This document shows positions 24,270 through 35,042 of a stretch of 64,000 nt of DNA, piece by piece. Made by a program: the position numbers and the translations under genes. Positions within the stretch are counted from its first letter, which is position 1; the number at the start of each line of letters is the position of its first letter. The stretch comes from Leptospira tipperaryensis (GTDB lineage: Bacteria; Spirochaetota; Leptospiria; Leptospirales; Leptospiraceae). The notes below the pieces were generated by a model. The model did no database searches, was not told the origin of the DNA, and worked only from the letters and a program-made list of their open reading frames with translations. The DNA is taken from positions 2,470,001 to 2,534,000 of the forward strand of contig NZ_CP015217.1 in NCBI RefSeq assembly GCF_001729245.1. Reading direction: 5' to 3'.

Positions 24270-25706
24270 TTGTCCTTGTCCCTTTTTTATGAAAGAATTT
24301 TTTTCAAAAGAAGCCGCTTCCTCCGGAAAGAATTGATTTCGAATCGTGAAATTTCTATCTTGAACTTTGTGAATCTATTTCATTCTTTTAAAAACGCGCT
24401 GCATACTTTGGACCGTAAGTCCATGCCGGAATCGGTCTTGGAAGTCCTAAAAAAAGAGGAATTGAACGGGATCATCATCACCAATTATTTCCGTTATCTC
24501 ATCGCGTTCTTTTTTGCGATTCAGGTGATCGCCAACTTGGACGCGGGAAGTAAAACCACAAACTTGATCGCGTTTTCCGCATACTTGATTTTAACCGTAA
24601 CACATACGATCGTGATCCGAGCTTTTCCGGATTCTATCATTTCCATTTTTAATTATATCACTCTGATTGCGGAATATATTCTCATTCTACTCATTCTTCT
24701 TTTTTATACCTTTACCGTCCCGAATATGGATTTCGGATTTACTTTAAAAAATCCGATCAACCTGTTTTATCTTTTTCCGATCATCTATTCCTTGTTACAG
24801 TTCCGGATCCGTTTCGTCTTTATAGGTCTTTTTCTTTTTTATATTTTCTACTTTTCCATTCTTTGGTTGGCCATATCTTCCGGAAAACTTACCTACGCGC
24901 AACACTGGGGTGAATACGTCAGTGGCCCCGCAGTTTTGTTAGAAGATATCATCACCGGAAAACCCATCTTATATTTTTGTTTTTCCATCGTAATCGCTAT
25001 CGGAATCTTTCGTACCGTTTCCATGGTAAGAAGAATCGGGATCGCCGAAGGTCAAAAGACTGAACTCTCCAGATACTTTTCTCCAAAGATCGTAAACGAG
25101 ATGATGGAAAATCCCCAGACTCTTCAGAGTGGAAATCGTCAGATCGTGAGCATTCTCTTTTTGGACATTCGTAACTTTACTTCTATGTCCGAGAATATGG
25201 ATCCGAAAGAACTCAGCGAACTTCTATCAGAATTTCGTAAAATTATGATGGAATGCGTTTTTGAAAACAACGGAACCTTGGACAAGTATATCGGAGACGC
25301 GGTGATGGCAACTTTTGGAACTCCTCACCCTTCTCCATCCGCCGAAGTCGACGCAAGAAACGCCGTCGGTTGCGGAGTGATCATGCAAAAACGTCTTTCC
25401 GAATGGAACTTCCAACGCAAGTCCGAAGGCAAAATACCGATCACGATCGGAATCGGAATTCATACGGGGGAAGTTTTTGCGGGGAATATCGGAAACGAAC
25501 TTCACAGAGAATACACGGTAATCGGAGACGCGGTCAACACGGCATCCCGTATCGAATCCCTCTGCAAACTTTTGAAAAAATCCTTTTTGATTTCCAAAGA
25601 AACCAAGGAACTGTTAGGCGGGAAATACACTCTCAACCGAATGCCTCGTGTAAAAGTCAAGGGCAAGGAAGAACCGTTGCAAGTTTATGAGGTACTTTGG
25701 GGCTAA
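24270..25706 (+). CDS. membrane-bound class III adenylate/guanylate cyclase
   Basis: Up to 478 residues: six hydrophobic segments (about 65-265) followed by a cytoplasmic class III cyclase domain (about 285-475). Metal-binding aspartates lie in LFLDIRNFTSMS and YIGDAVMATFG; the nucleotide-binding and transition-state residues lie in REYTVIGDAVNTASRIE. All catalytic positions I can check are present, so it should be active in making cAMP (or cGMP). The listed start is TTG. An ATG at 24423 (MPESVLEVL) just before the first membrane segment is an equally plausible start. A 63-bp repeat array begins right after the stop. Confidence 0.9.
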   Translation: MSLSLFYERIFFKRSRFLRKELISNREISILNFVNLFHSFKNALHTLDRKSMPESVLEVLKKEELNGIIITNYFRYLIAFFFAIQVIANLDAGSKTTNLIAFSAYLILTVTHTIVIRAFPDSIISIFNYITLIAEYILILLILLFYTFTVPNMDFGFTLKNPINLFYLFPIIYSLLQFRIRFVFIGLFLFYIFYFSILWLAISSGKLTYAQHWGEYVSGPAVLLEDIITGKPILYFCFSIVIAIGIFRTVSMVRRIGIAEGQKTELSRYFSPKIVNEMMENPQTLQSGNRQIVSILFLDIRNFTSMSENMDPKELSELLSEFRKIMMECVFENNGTLDKYIGDAVMATFGTPHPSPSAEVDARNAVGCGVIMQKRLSEWNFQRKSEGKIPITIGIGIHTGEVFAGNIGNELHREYTVIGDAVNTASRIESLCKLLKKSFLISKETKELLGGKYTLNRMPRVKVKGKEEPLQVYEVLWG

Positions 25707-25710
25707 TTCG

Positions 25711-26090
25711 CGATCCGTAGGGAGCGAATTAGGCTAAAGCGAAGCGGCAGCTCTTTGCGACGCAAAGAAAGAGCGATCCGTAGAGAGCGAATTAGGCTAA
25801 AGCGAAGCGGAAGCTCTTTGCGACGCAAAGAAAGAGCGATCCGTAGAGAGCGAATTAGGCTAAAGCGAAGCGGAAGCTCTTTGCGACGCAAAGAAAGAGC
25901 GGACCCGTAGGGAGCGAAGCCGCAAAAAGGCAGCGGAGCGTCGGCCGTTGGCCTCAAGCGCAAGCTTGAGAAACGCGATCTGCAAATGCGATCCATAGAG
26001 AGCATTTGCACTGAGTTTAGGGAGCGAATTAGGCTGAAGCGAAGCGACAACCCTTGCGAAGCAATGAAAAAGCGACCCATAAGGGAGCGA
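25711..26090. repeat. 63-bp tandem repeat array with degenerate right part
   Basis: Unit CGATCCGTAGAGAGCGAATT continues as AGGCTAAAGCGAAGCGGAAG and CTCTTTGCGACGCAAAGAAAGAG. It starts at 25711, 25774 and 25837, with a diverged copy from 25900. Degenerate parts continue to about 26090. The word GGAGCGAA recurs throughout. The period is divisible by three, so reverse frames appear as 21-residue repeats (SLRRKELPLRFSLIRSLRIAL-like), but these have no start signal and I do not call them proteins. The 488-bp gap holds nothing else. Confidence 0.88.
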
Positions 26091-26194
26091 AGTCAATCAG
26101 CGCAAACTTGAAAAATACGCAAAACCGCCGATTCTTACCAAGAACACATGAGAATTTCATAAAATTCTAATCTAATAAAAGAACGATCAAAAAA

Positions 26195-27088
26195 TCACTC
26201 AAACGAATTTTCCAGTTCCAAGTCGGCGTTCATCGTTCGTTCACAATAGGCAAACGGAGAAAGCAGATCGCCCTCGATAAATTGAAAAGAATCAATGACG
26301 TCGATCTTACGAATTTCACAGAGAAATTCAGGACCTGCTTTTTCTTCCGATTTGATTTCAAAAAGGATCGCTTCTTGCGGTTCTCCATAGGTCGCCTTTC
26401 CGAATTTCATCGAGACAAAACAAATCGTTTCACGAAGTTTGCATTCTACGGATTGAAAATCGATTCCCTTCCAGGCAAGGTTGAATTGATTTTCTTCATC
26501 CTTTACACTCAGAGAAAAATTCTCCAAAAGCGCTTTCAGAGGTTTTCTATAAAACCCGGCGTCGTAGTCCCCGTCCGTAAAATGATCTCGTTTCGCCCAA
26601 CCGGAAAGAATCCCGTTTGTGACTTTGATAAAGGCGCGTAAGTCGTGACTCGGTTCGATTTCATCGATCAAACGAACGCTTGTATTGTAAGATAATTCTC
26701 CGATCAGTTTTGAATTCGGATCCGGTTTTTCTTGGAGAAGAATTCCGGATTTTGTAAAAACTCGAATCTTTTTATTATAGGATAGATCGTTTGAGGAAAG
26801 AAAAACTTCCTTCCCGTTCCAAAGACATTTTGTATAGAGCGAACCGTATTTCCCCCTTGCATTTTGTATTTCCCCGTCGTAATCGACTAACACCAAAATA
26901 CGAGCTCCTTTCGGGACACGTTCAGCAAGATGTTCTCCGTTTAAGTCAGTTCCCGATCCGAAACCGACCATAAACGTAACGGGACAAGAATTCGTTTTTC
27001 TACAATCGCTTTTAAAAAACGAACAAGAGGAAGAAATCGAAGAAGCGAGAATTAGAAAGAGAACGGAGGTGATTCTTCGAATTTGCAT
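26195..27088 (-). CDS. lipoprotein with SH3-like domain
   Basis: A 297-residue lipoprotein. The signal peptide ends SSISSSC (lipidation Cys about 22), followed by more cysteines (DCRKTNSC). The middle region (about 95-165) looks like a bacterial SH3 domain: RVFTKSGILLQEKPDPNSKL, GELSYNTSVRLID, then GWAKRDHFTDG. Such domains often bind peptidoglycan or proteins in the envelope. The C-terminal 120 residues contain four cysteines and no recognised domain. It is monocistronic, with no close partner. Confidence 0.75.
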   Translation of the reverse strand: MQIRRITSVLFLILASSISSSCSFFKSDCRKTNSCPVTFMVGFGSGTDLNGEHLAERVPKGARILVLVDYDGEIQNARGKYGSLYTKCLWNGKEVFLSSNDLSYNKKIRVFTKSGILLQEKPDPNSKLIGELSYNTSVRLIDEIEPSHDLRAFIKVTNGILSGWAKRDHFTDGDYDAGFYRKPLKALLENFSLSVKDEENQFNLAWKGIDFQSVECKLRETICFVSMKFGKATYGEPQEAILFEIKSEEKAGPEFLCEIRKIDVIDSFQFIEGDLLSPFAYCERTMNADLELENSFE

Positions 27089-27468
27089 TCCGGAGAATGT
27101 GCATACTTTTTAAACTCTGTCAATGGAAAAGAAGAATGGGAAACGCTATTTGTCCAATCGAAGGATGAAAGATTTCTTGCGCGGGGTCAAGACGTCTACG
27201 TCAGTGAGAAGGTTCGGATTTTATGCCGAAGAAAAACGGAACTGATAGAAAAAACCTTGTCGATTGCAAAGTTTCTATCTCGGAGCCGCACTCACAAAGG
27301 TGGTTCGAATTTCAAGATCCTTCGTCGGAAATACGACAACGATTCTACCGGGAAAGACACGGGCCTTGCGTAAGCGACAAAGTAAGTTAGGCGCCGAGAT
27401 TTTGCATAGTCATTCATCTTATCCACAGGAAGCATTTCGGAATCGAGAAGATCCCAAAACCGATCTTT
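27089..27468. other. intergenic region without confident gene
   Basis: 380 bp between the SH3 lipoprotein gene and a dispersed element. A 55-codon plus-strand frame (27223-27390) begins MPKKNGTDRK and contains EPHSQRWFEFQDPSSEIRQR. It reads more like protein than its neighbours, but it is short, has only AGAAGG about 10 bp upstream for support and shows no family. I leave it as a weak candidate. Confidence 0.4.
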
Positions 27469-27618
27469 GTAGGAGTTCCTACAGGATGTTTTGCACTTGC
27501 AAAAGATCGATTCTTATGATAGAGCAAAATCAACGGGAGTTTTTCCCGCCACCGCTCCCCTCCACCCAAAATCAGGGTGGGGCGCGCGACTTTCACAGAG
27601 GATTGTCGGAACTACGAC
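27469..27618 (+). repeat. dispersed 150-bp intergenic element, copy C
   Basis: Starts GTAGGAGTTCCTAC (27469-27482), contains TTATGATAGAGCAAAATC and a GC-rich hairpin (CTCCACCCAAAATCAGGGTG), and ends GTCGGAACTACGAC (27605-27618). Its length of 150 bp equals copy A. It lies beyond the end of the convergent DUF962 gene. Confidence 0.85.
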
Positions 27619-27666
27619 AAACTTTTTCTTAAATCTACGGTCCTCTCGGGTGCGGTTTCAGGAAGT

Positions 27667-28011
27667 TTACTTCTTACCGATCTTCTCGAGTTCCTTTCCG
27701 ATCTGCCCGGTGAGAATGTAGAAATACATCAACCAGTCACCCATAAACGATTTGAACGGATAAGTAAAAGTTGCCGGACGATTCTTCTCAATAAAAAAAT
27801 GACCGATCCAAGCAAAGAAGTAACCGGAAAAAAGCGCGGCGAAAATGTAATACGGATTTAAATTGATGATCGCCGTTAAAATCCAACCGAGAGCGATAGA
27901 AGTTCCGATAAAGTGAAGAGTTCGGTTGAGCGGATGGGAATGTTCCCCTAAGTAAAAGGGCCAAAATTCTTTAAACGTATCATAAGTCTTAGGTGCGGCT
28001 TCTGCGGTCAT
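27667..28011 (-). CDS. DUF962 / Mpo1-like membrane protein
   Basis: A 114-residue protein with the DUF962 signature FWPFYLGEHSHPLNRTLHF near the N-terminus and GHFFIEKNRPATF between two membrane segments. The conserved histidines (EHSHPLNR, LHFIG, GHFFIE) are the iron-binding type found in yeast Mpo1, a dioxygenase that shortens 2-hydroxy fatty acids by alpha-oxidation. A similar role in fatty acid metabolism is plausible but unproven here. A 63-bp gap separates it from the photolyase gene upstream on the same strand. Confidence 0.9.
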   Translation of the reverse strand: MTAEAAPKTYDTFKEFWPFYLGEHSHPLNRTLHFIGTSIALGWILTAIINLNPYYIFAALFSGYFFAWIGHFFIEKNRPATFTYPFKSFMGDWLMYFYILTGQIGKELEKIGKK

Positions 28012-28074
28012 AGTAGTTCATCCTCTTTTTCTACGATTCTATCCGCTCCAGTTCTAAAATGCAAGCCATTTGAA

Positions 28075-29604
28075 CTAAAACAACTTCGTGGAAATTCCTT
28101 CCAAGGAATCCACGTAATCAAAATACGATTTCAGTTTGAACTTCTTCGCGGTCGAATCCGATGACATAGTTCGAATGTTACCGAAAACGTTTCTTTCCGG
28201 AAACCAGGGTCTGTCGAACAAACCAAAACACCAAAGAATTCCGGTATAGGAATTCGGATCCCTTCCGTCATACGCATATTTGTTGTTAAAGTCTTCCAAA
28301 ATTTCGAAAGCGGTTTCGTAGTCTCGAGTCCATTCGATCACCTTTTTTCCCCAGAGCATACGAAGATAGTTGTGCATTCCTCCGGATAAAACCAATTCCT
28401 TCTGAGCCGCGTTCCAAACCACGTCATGCGTCCTTGCGCTCTCCAGATCTTCTTTTTTATAGAGAAAAGGCCGTTTGTCCTTTCTGTGAAAATCCAGATT
28501 CTTCTGAATCCAATCCGGAAGAATGGAGAGATCTTTTCGAAACGAAGGTTCTTTCCAAAACATCAAAAAGCCGACGTCTCTCCAAGTGATGAGTTCGTCT
28601 AAGAATGAATTTACGTTTTCATCCGGATGAAAGTATCCTTCCCTTTTATTTTTATTTTCCGGAATGATGATCCCCGGATTCCAAGACGTTTCCAGATTCC
28701 AGTCGAGAACGGCGCTTACTACTTCTTCCTGTGCGATAGAACCGAAGTGCAGATACGGAGACAAAAGAGAAGAATGCGAATCCTCCGGTTTTTTTGGCTG
28801 ACTTCTTTTTTCAGCGTATCCGGCCAATCCATCCTTTAAGAATCGTTTGAGAAGTTTGAGCCCCTCCGCCCTTCCCCCTATTTTTCCTTTTACGGGTAAT
28901 ACCTGCGGGCAAAGAAAATCAATTTTTTTGAATATTCTAAAATCGGAATTTTCTTCCGGGTCAAACCAACGAACGATCTTTAGGGGAGAATCCGGATTCT
29001 TCTCCAACCAGGATTCTCCTCTTTCCAAAAAAGGTTTCTCCGGTTTTTTCGAGGACCGGAAATTCCAGGCTTCCGGAAACAATCGATGTATTCGAGGTCT
29101 TAAAATTCTCGCGGCCGAAGCAAATTCTCCATAGGAAGAAAGCGGAATGATGGAATTGGAATCGACCGCGAGCAACTTTGTTTCGATTAGCGAAGAAACT
29201 TGTGAGAACATTTCAGGAATGATATAAGCAGGATAATCGTCGGTAACTACGAGTGCGGCGCGCTCGGTGAGTTTTCGAAACACATCGGCGATCGGATTGT
29301 CTTTTGTTTCGACAAAGGCTCGATACGTTAGACCTAACTTCTTAGCATCCTTCGCGTTAGTCGCCATTCCTTCCAATAGAAATCGATGAAGGCGGGGAGA
29401 ACTCCATGGATAATCCATCTTCAAAGGTTCGTAGATTAGAATTTCCTTTTTGTATTTTTTAGAGAGATGGATCGCGTAATCCAGTGAATGATTCCAAGCG
29501 AGTCTTCTCGCCATCGACATCCAATAGAGAATGTAAGGCTCTTCTTCTCGAACGGGTTTTTGGTTACAATCTCGAACTCGGATGAGGTTTTCTTTTGGAA
29601 ACAT
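28075..29604 (-). CDS. class II deoxyribodipyrimidine photolyase
   Basis: About 509 residues from the start MFPKENLIRVRD at 29604. The N-terminal antenna domain has YILYWMSMARRLAWNHSLDY, typical of class II enzymes. The C-terminal FAD-binding domain has MHNYLRMLWGKKVIEWTRDY and GRDPNSYTGILWCFGLFDRP. It repairs UV-induced pyrimidine dimers using light. An in-frame ATG at 29709 would add 35 basic residues and would place the start inside the groES operator, so I reject it; AGAG precedes the ATG at 29604. It diverges from groESL. Confidence 0.9.
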   Translation of the reverse strand: MFPKENLIRVRDCNQKPVREEEPYILYWMSMARRLAWNHSLDYAIHLSKKYKKEILIYEPLKMDYPWSSPRLHRFLLEGMATNAKDAKKLGLTYRAFVETKDNPIADVFRKLTERAALVVTDDYPAYIIPEMFSQVSSLIETKLLAVDSNSIIPLSSYGEFASAARILRPRIHRLFPEAWNFRSSKKPEKPFLERGESWLEKNPDSPLKIVRWFDPEENSDFRIFKKIDFLCPQVLPVKGKIGGRAEGLKLLKRFLKDGLAGYAEKRSQPKKPEDSHSSLLSPYLHFGSIAQEEVVSAVLDWNLETSWNPGIIIPENKNKREGYFHPDENVNSFLDELITWRDVGFLMFWKEPSFRKDLSILPDWIQKNLDFHRKDKRPFLYKKEDLESARTHDVVWNAAQKELVLSGGMHNYLRMLWGKKVIEWTRDYETAFEILEDFNNKYAYDGRDPNSYTGILWCFGLFDRPWFPERNVFGNIRTMSSDSTAKKFKLKSYFDYVDSLEGISTKLF

Positions 29605-29696
29605 ATTTCTCTTTTGTAAAGGATTCCACTTTAGACGGGCTTTAATCGGCGATTTACGAAATTCTACGCGATTCTCTCTTTTTTTGTTTTCGGAAA

Positions 29697-29723
29697 TTAG
29701 CACTCTCAAGCTTTAAGTGCTTG
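29697..29723. promoter_or_regulatory. CIRCE element 1 (degenerate), HrcA operator
   Basis: TTAGCACTC-N9-AAGTGCTTG matches the CIRCE consensus TTAGCACTC-N9-GAGTGCTAA at 15 of 18 positions, with the left arm perfect. It lies 88 bp upstream of groES. Confidence 0.85.
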
Positions 29724-29760
29724 ACGAAAGAGCGCCAGATTTTTTAATTGGAAATCTAAG

Positions 29761-29787
29761 TCAGCACTCTTCCTTGTATAGTGCTAA
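29761..29787. promoter_or_regulatory. CIRCE element 2, HrcA operator
   Basis: TCAGCACTC-N9-TAGTGCTAA matches the consensus at 16 of 18 positions. A likely -10 box (TATAGT, 29777-29782) lies inside it, so HrcA binding would cover the promoter. Confidence 0.9.
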
Positions 29788-29794
29788 TCAACAT

Positions 29795-30101
<307 letters not shown>

Positions 30102-30112
30102 TTTAGGAGTGA

Positions 30113-31753
<1,641 letters not shown>

Positions 31754-31791
31754 TTCATTCTTTCCTTTCTTTTGTTCACGCAAAAAAGGCG

Positions 31792-31819
31792 GTCGAGATT
31801 TTCTCTTCCGCCTTTTTTT
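31792..31819 (+). terminator. rho-independent terminator of groESL
   Basis: AAAAAAGGCGG pairs with CCGCCTTTTTTT across a pyrimidine-rich loop of about 12-15 nt. It lies 38 bp past the groEL stop. Confidence 0.88.
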
Positions 31820-31856
31820 ATATAAATTTATACTTTTAGAATATTATAGGAATCTC

Positions 31857-32525
31857 ATGAAACAATTTTTTACCCTCCTACTACTCGCGACCTCGTTTTT
31901 CGGACTTTCCTCCGAGACAAAACAAACCGTTCTCGTATCCGGGACCGGTTCCGGGATCGTCGAAACCGAATACATTCAAATTAGTTTTTCCGTGGAAGTG
32001 GAAGACAAAGACCACAAAGTAGCCCAAGAAAAGAATTTGGAAAGAACGACCTCCGTAATCAAAACCCTTGCCAAGAAGTTTAAGATCGGAGCGAAAGACA
32101 TCTATAGTACGGACTATTCCCTTCAGAGACAGTATCTAAACGATGGAAAACAAAGACCTTATCTTTCCACATCCGGGATTCTTCTGAAATTAAGAAATTT
32201 GAATTTATACAAAGAGATTCTTTTGGAATTACAAAACATAGGAGTCAACCAAGTCGGCGGAATCGAGTTCAAGGCGGATAACGTTCAAAAACAAGAAAAG
32301 GAAGCTCTTGTCGCCGCTTTGGAAGACGCAAAAAACAAAGCCCTGATTCTCGCGACTTCGATCGGAAAAACGAATGTGATCCCGATTCGAATTGTTGAAT
32401 CTGATTCTAACATAAACCCTCAGGTTTTCTATCAGATGAAAGGAAGGGAAAGCGAATCCTCCCCTCTTTCCGTGGGAGAAAGAAAGATCCAAGCCAAGGT
32501 CAGTGTGGAATTCGAAGTTCAGTAA
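31857..32525 (+). CDS. SIMPL domain (DUF541) periplasmic protein
   Basis: A 222-residue protein with a 20-residue signal peptide ending FFGLSS and no lipobox. The SIMPL/DUF541 fold is suggested by VLVSGTGSGIVETEYIQI near the start, YSLQRQYLNDGKQRPYLST in the middle and the alanine-rich helix EALVAALEDAKNKALILATS followed by VGERKIQAKVSVEFEV. Family members occur in the periplasm or outer membrane, and their roles (envelope stress, adhesion) are poorly defined. It follows the groESL terminator, so it has its own promoter. Confidence 0.85.
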   Translation: MKQFFTLLLLATSFFGLSSETKQTVLVSGTGSGIVETEYIQISFSVEVEDKDHKVAQEKNLERTTSVIKTLAKKFKIGAKDIYSTDYSLQRQYLNDGKQRPYLSTSGILLKLRNLNLYKEILLELQNIGVNQVGGIEFKADNVQKQEKEALVAALEDAKNKALILATSIGKTNVIPIRIVESDSNINPQVFYQMKGRESESSPLSVGERKIQAKVSVEFEVQ

Positions 32526-32568
32526 AAATCCGACGCAGAGGGTTGTTCCACCTTCTACCGCTTCGTTC

Positions 32569-33037
32569 GATCTTGCGGTAGAATTTTGAAAAAGTAGGAA
32601 CTCTTACAAGACTCCGATCTTGCGGTAGAATTTTGAAAAAGTAGGAACTCTTACAAGACTCCGATCTTGCGGTAGAATTTTGAAAAAGTAGGAACTCACA
32701 CAAGACTCCGATCTTGCGGTAGAATCTTGAAAAAGTAGGAACTCTTACAAGACTCCGATCTTACGGTAGAATTTTGAAAAAGTAGGAACTCTTACAAGAC
32801 TCCGATCTTACGGTAGAATTTTGAAAAAGTAGGAACTCAAACAAGACTCCGATCTTACGGTAGAACTTTGAAAAGTAGGAACTCACACAAGACTCCGATC
32901 TTGCGGTAGAATCTTGAAAAAGTAGGAACTCACACTGGAATCCGATCTTGCGGTAGAATCTTGAAAAAGTAGGAACTCACACAAGACTCCGATCTTGCGG
33001 TAGAACTTTGAAAAAGTAGGAACTCACACTGGAATCG
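32569..33037. repeat. 47-bp tandem repeat array, ten copies
   Basis: The unit begins GATCTTGCGGTAGAATTTTG and continues AAAAAGTAGGAACTCTTACAAGACTCC. Copies start at 32569, 32616, 32663, 32710, 32757, 32804, 32851, 32897, 32944 and 32991. One copy has a single-base deletion. The left half alternates TTGCGG/TTACGG and ATTTTG/ATCTTG/ACTTTG; the right part alternates CTCTTACAAG and CTCACACAAG or CACTGGAA. The array fills most of the 604-bp gap between the SIMPL and DUF1579 genes, and I see nothing else in that gap. Confidence 0.95.
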
Positions 33038-33129
33038 CCAATTCAACGGGAAACCAACCGGCTTTCTTCCCATTTTCGTAGTCTAAATTTTCTTGATTTC
33101 CCGACTGAATTCTTAACTACTGTTCCGCC

Positions 33130-33627
33130 ATGGGCAAAGAAAAGTTTGAAACTTCAAAACGAGAAGGTATCCACAAAGAATTCGAATCCTTCGTAGGAAA
33201 CTGGAAAGGTGTAAACCAGATGATGTTCAAAGAGGGAGAAGTCACCGACGAATCCCCGATCAGCGGAAGCATAAAACTTGTGTTAGGTGGAAGATTTCTA
33301 CTTCACGAATACAAGGGAAGTTACGCGGGAGAATCTCTGGAAGGAATCGCGATCTACGGATATCATATCGATCGCAAACGATACGAATCCGCCTGGATCG
33401 AAAGTTTCGGAATGGGAAGCGGAATTCTTTTTTCCCAAGGAGAATCGGGAGTCCCCGATTTTTCTTTTACGGGCCACTACGGCGGAGAAACTCCGGAAAC
33501 AAAATGGGGTTGGAAAACCCATCTCGAAAAAGACGGAGAAAATAAACTCATCATCTTTTCGCAGAATCTCAGACCGACCGGAGAAAAAGCCGGTGGAGTC
33601 AGAATTCTTTACGACAGAGTCAGTTGA
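33130..33627 (+). CDS. DUF1579 family protein
   Basis: A 165-residue soluble protein. It matches DUF1579: HKEFESFVGNWKGVNQMMF at the N-terminus, GRFLLHEYKGSY, then IYGYHIDRKRYESAWIESF and FTGHYGGETPETKWGW. The fold is predicted to be a lipocalin-like beta barrel; the family has no assigned reaction. No signal peptide. The start ATG is 76 bp past the end of the 47-bp array's flank, and TACTGTTCCGCC gives no ribosome binding site. Confidence 0.85.
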   Translation: MGKEKFETSKREGIHKEFESFVGNWKGVNQMMFKEGEVTDESPISGSIKLVLGGRFLLHEYKGSYAGESLEGIAIYGYHIDRKRYESAWIESFGMGSGILFSQGESGVPDFSFTGHYGGETPETKWGWKTHLEKDGENKLIIFSQNLRPTGEKAGGVRILYDRVS

Positions 33628-33785
33628 TCCTAACCAAGATTCATTCTTACGAAGGAAAATTCGGAAGAGACGAGGAACACTTTTATACGGACCCCGAGAT
33701 CGCCGAGAATTCGAACTCCAATCTCAACCTTCCCTCTTAAAAATCCTTTGACTTTCTTAGGGGATCCAAAGAAATACGAAGGGAA

Positions 33786-35042
33786 ATGAAACAGAAGGGG
33801 TATTTTCTTTCCATCGGAGCCGGTATCAACCAAGTACCCCTCATCTCTTCCGCCACCAACTTGGGATACACGGTCATCGCCGTGGATCAAAGCGATCGCG
33901 CCCCCGGACTGGGCCTCGTCCCTCTTCGAATCTTAGAATCAGTAACAGAATATCGTAAAATTCTTAAGACCGCCTCCGAACTTCCTCTGCAAGGAAAAAT
34001 CGTCGGAGTAGGAACTCGTTCCTACGGAAAGGCGACTTATACTACTTCTTATATCGCGGATAAGATGAAGCTGCGTTATGCGCCTCTTGCCTCCGTTGAA
34101 ATCTGTTCGGATAAGAATCTTCTGAAAGCAGCCGCAGAAAGGGTCGGAATTTTAGTTCCAGAAAGTTTGGATCTTCATTCCGGGATTTCAAAAACTCAGT
34201 TTCCTTTTGTATTAAAACCCGCGCGCGGAAATAGCAAAGAAGGAATTCGTACCTTTTATCATCCGGAAGAATGGGAACACTATCTCAAGTCTAAGAAAAA
34301 ACTTCCTCGTCCCAAAACATCCGCTAAAAAGAAAAATGCGGCGAGCGTCGCGGAGAAAGAAGAATGGATCGCACAAGAATACATTCCCGGATTTGAAATC
34401 ACCGTTTGCGGACTTGTGCAAAACAAGGAATTCTTTCCCGCTTCGATCTCTCACAAAGACGTAACTTCTTACGCGCCTTATTTAGAAATTGCTCATACAC
34501 TTCCCTTTTTACATCCTGAACTCGTAGGAGAAATTCTCCTCAATTGCAGAGCCCTCGTCTCTGCGACAAAGATGAACAACTGTCCCTTTGTCGCGGAATT
34601 TAGAATAAATCCTCTCGGAGAAATTTATCTCATCGAAGCCGTTCCCGAAGTCGGAGGCGAATTTTTAGCTGACTATCTCATTCCTAATTATTTCGGAACT
34701 TTCTATTTTGAGAATCTTGTCAGACTCTTGGTCGGAGAAAAGATCAAACCGTTTGTGCAATTTTCTCAGGTTCCCAAAAAATACGCGGGAGTGTTTTTCT
34801 CAGCTCCTCCCGAAGGAAAATCCAAGTTTGTAGAACATTCTTCTTTTCAAACCCATGGAAAAGAAAAACTCATCTTGGATTTGAAATGGAAACATCCAGG
34901 TGATATTTTAAAAACAAACGACGGGAACTCTGTTCGAACTCGAAGTGTTGCGCTCGTCGGGCCGGAGCAAAACAATCAAAGTCCGGAAGAATGGAAAACT
35001 TCCGTACAAAAAAGACTGGAAGGCAAGTTTGAATCCGTCTGA
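33786..35042 (+). CDS. ATP-grasp enzyme, first gene of a coupled operon
   Basis: A 418-residue ATP-grasp ligase. The N-terminal Rossmann-like domain has FLSIGAGINQVPLISSAT and VIAVDQSDRAPG. The ATP-grasp part shows FPFVLKPARGNSKEGIRTFY (nucleotide lysine and glycine loop), EWIAQEYIPGFEITV and the metal-binding region VAEFRINPLGEIYLIEAVPE followed by GGEFLADYL. It probably joins a carboxylate to an amine or thiol. It is the first of four coupled genes: its last 14 bp overlap the next start. GGGAA precedes its ATG. Substrate is unknown. Confidence 0.85.
   Translation: MKQKGYFLSIGAGINQVPLISSATNLGYTVIAVDQSDRAPGLGLVPLRILESVTEYRKILKTASELPLQGKIVGVGTRSYGKATYTTSYIADKMKLRYAPLASVEICSDKNLLKAAAERVGILVPESLDLHSGISKTQFPFVLKPARGNSKEGIRTFYHPEEWEHYLKSKKKLPRPKTSAKKKNAASVAEKEEWIAQEYIPGFEITVCGLVQNKEFFPASISHKDVTSYAPYLEIAHTLPFLHPELVGEILLNCRALVSATKMNNCPFVAEFRINPLGEIYLIEAVPEVGGEFLADYLIPNYFGTFYFENLVRLLVGEKIKPFVQFSQVPKKYAGVFFSAPPEGKSKFVEHSSFQTHGKEKLILDLKWKHPGDILKTNDGNSVRTRSVALVGPEQNNQSPEEWKTSVQKRLEGKFESV

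Noticed and set aside
25703..26096. Reverse-strand open frames of 78-125 codons with 21-residue repeats
   Set aside because: They are produced by the 63-bp array (period divisible by three), lack a start signal and look like no known repeat protein.
27083..27373. 96-codon plus-strand frame beginning MHSGECAYF
   Set aside because: Composition is Arg/Lys/Ser-rich like shadow frames, there is no ribosome binding site and no family resemblance.
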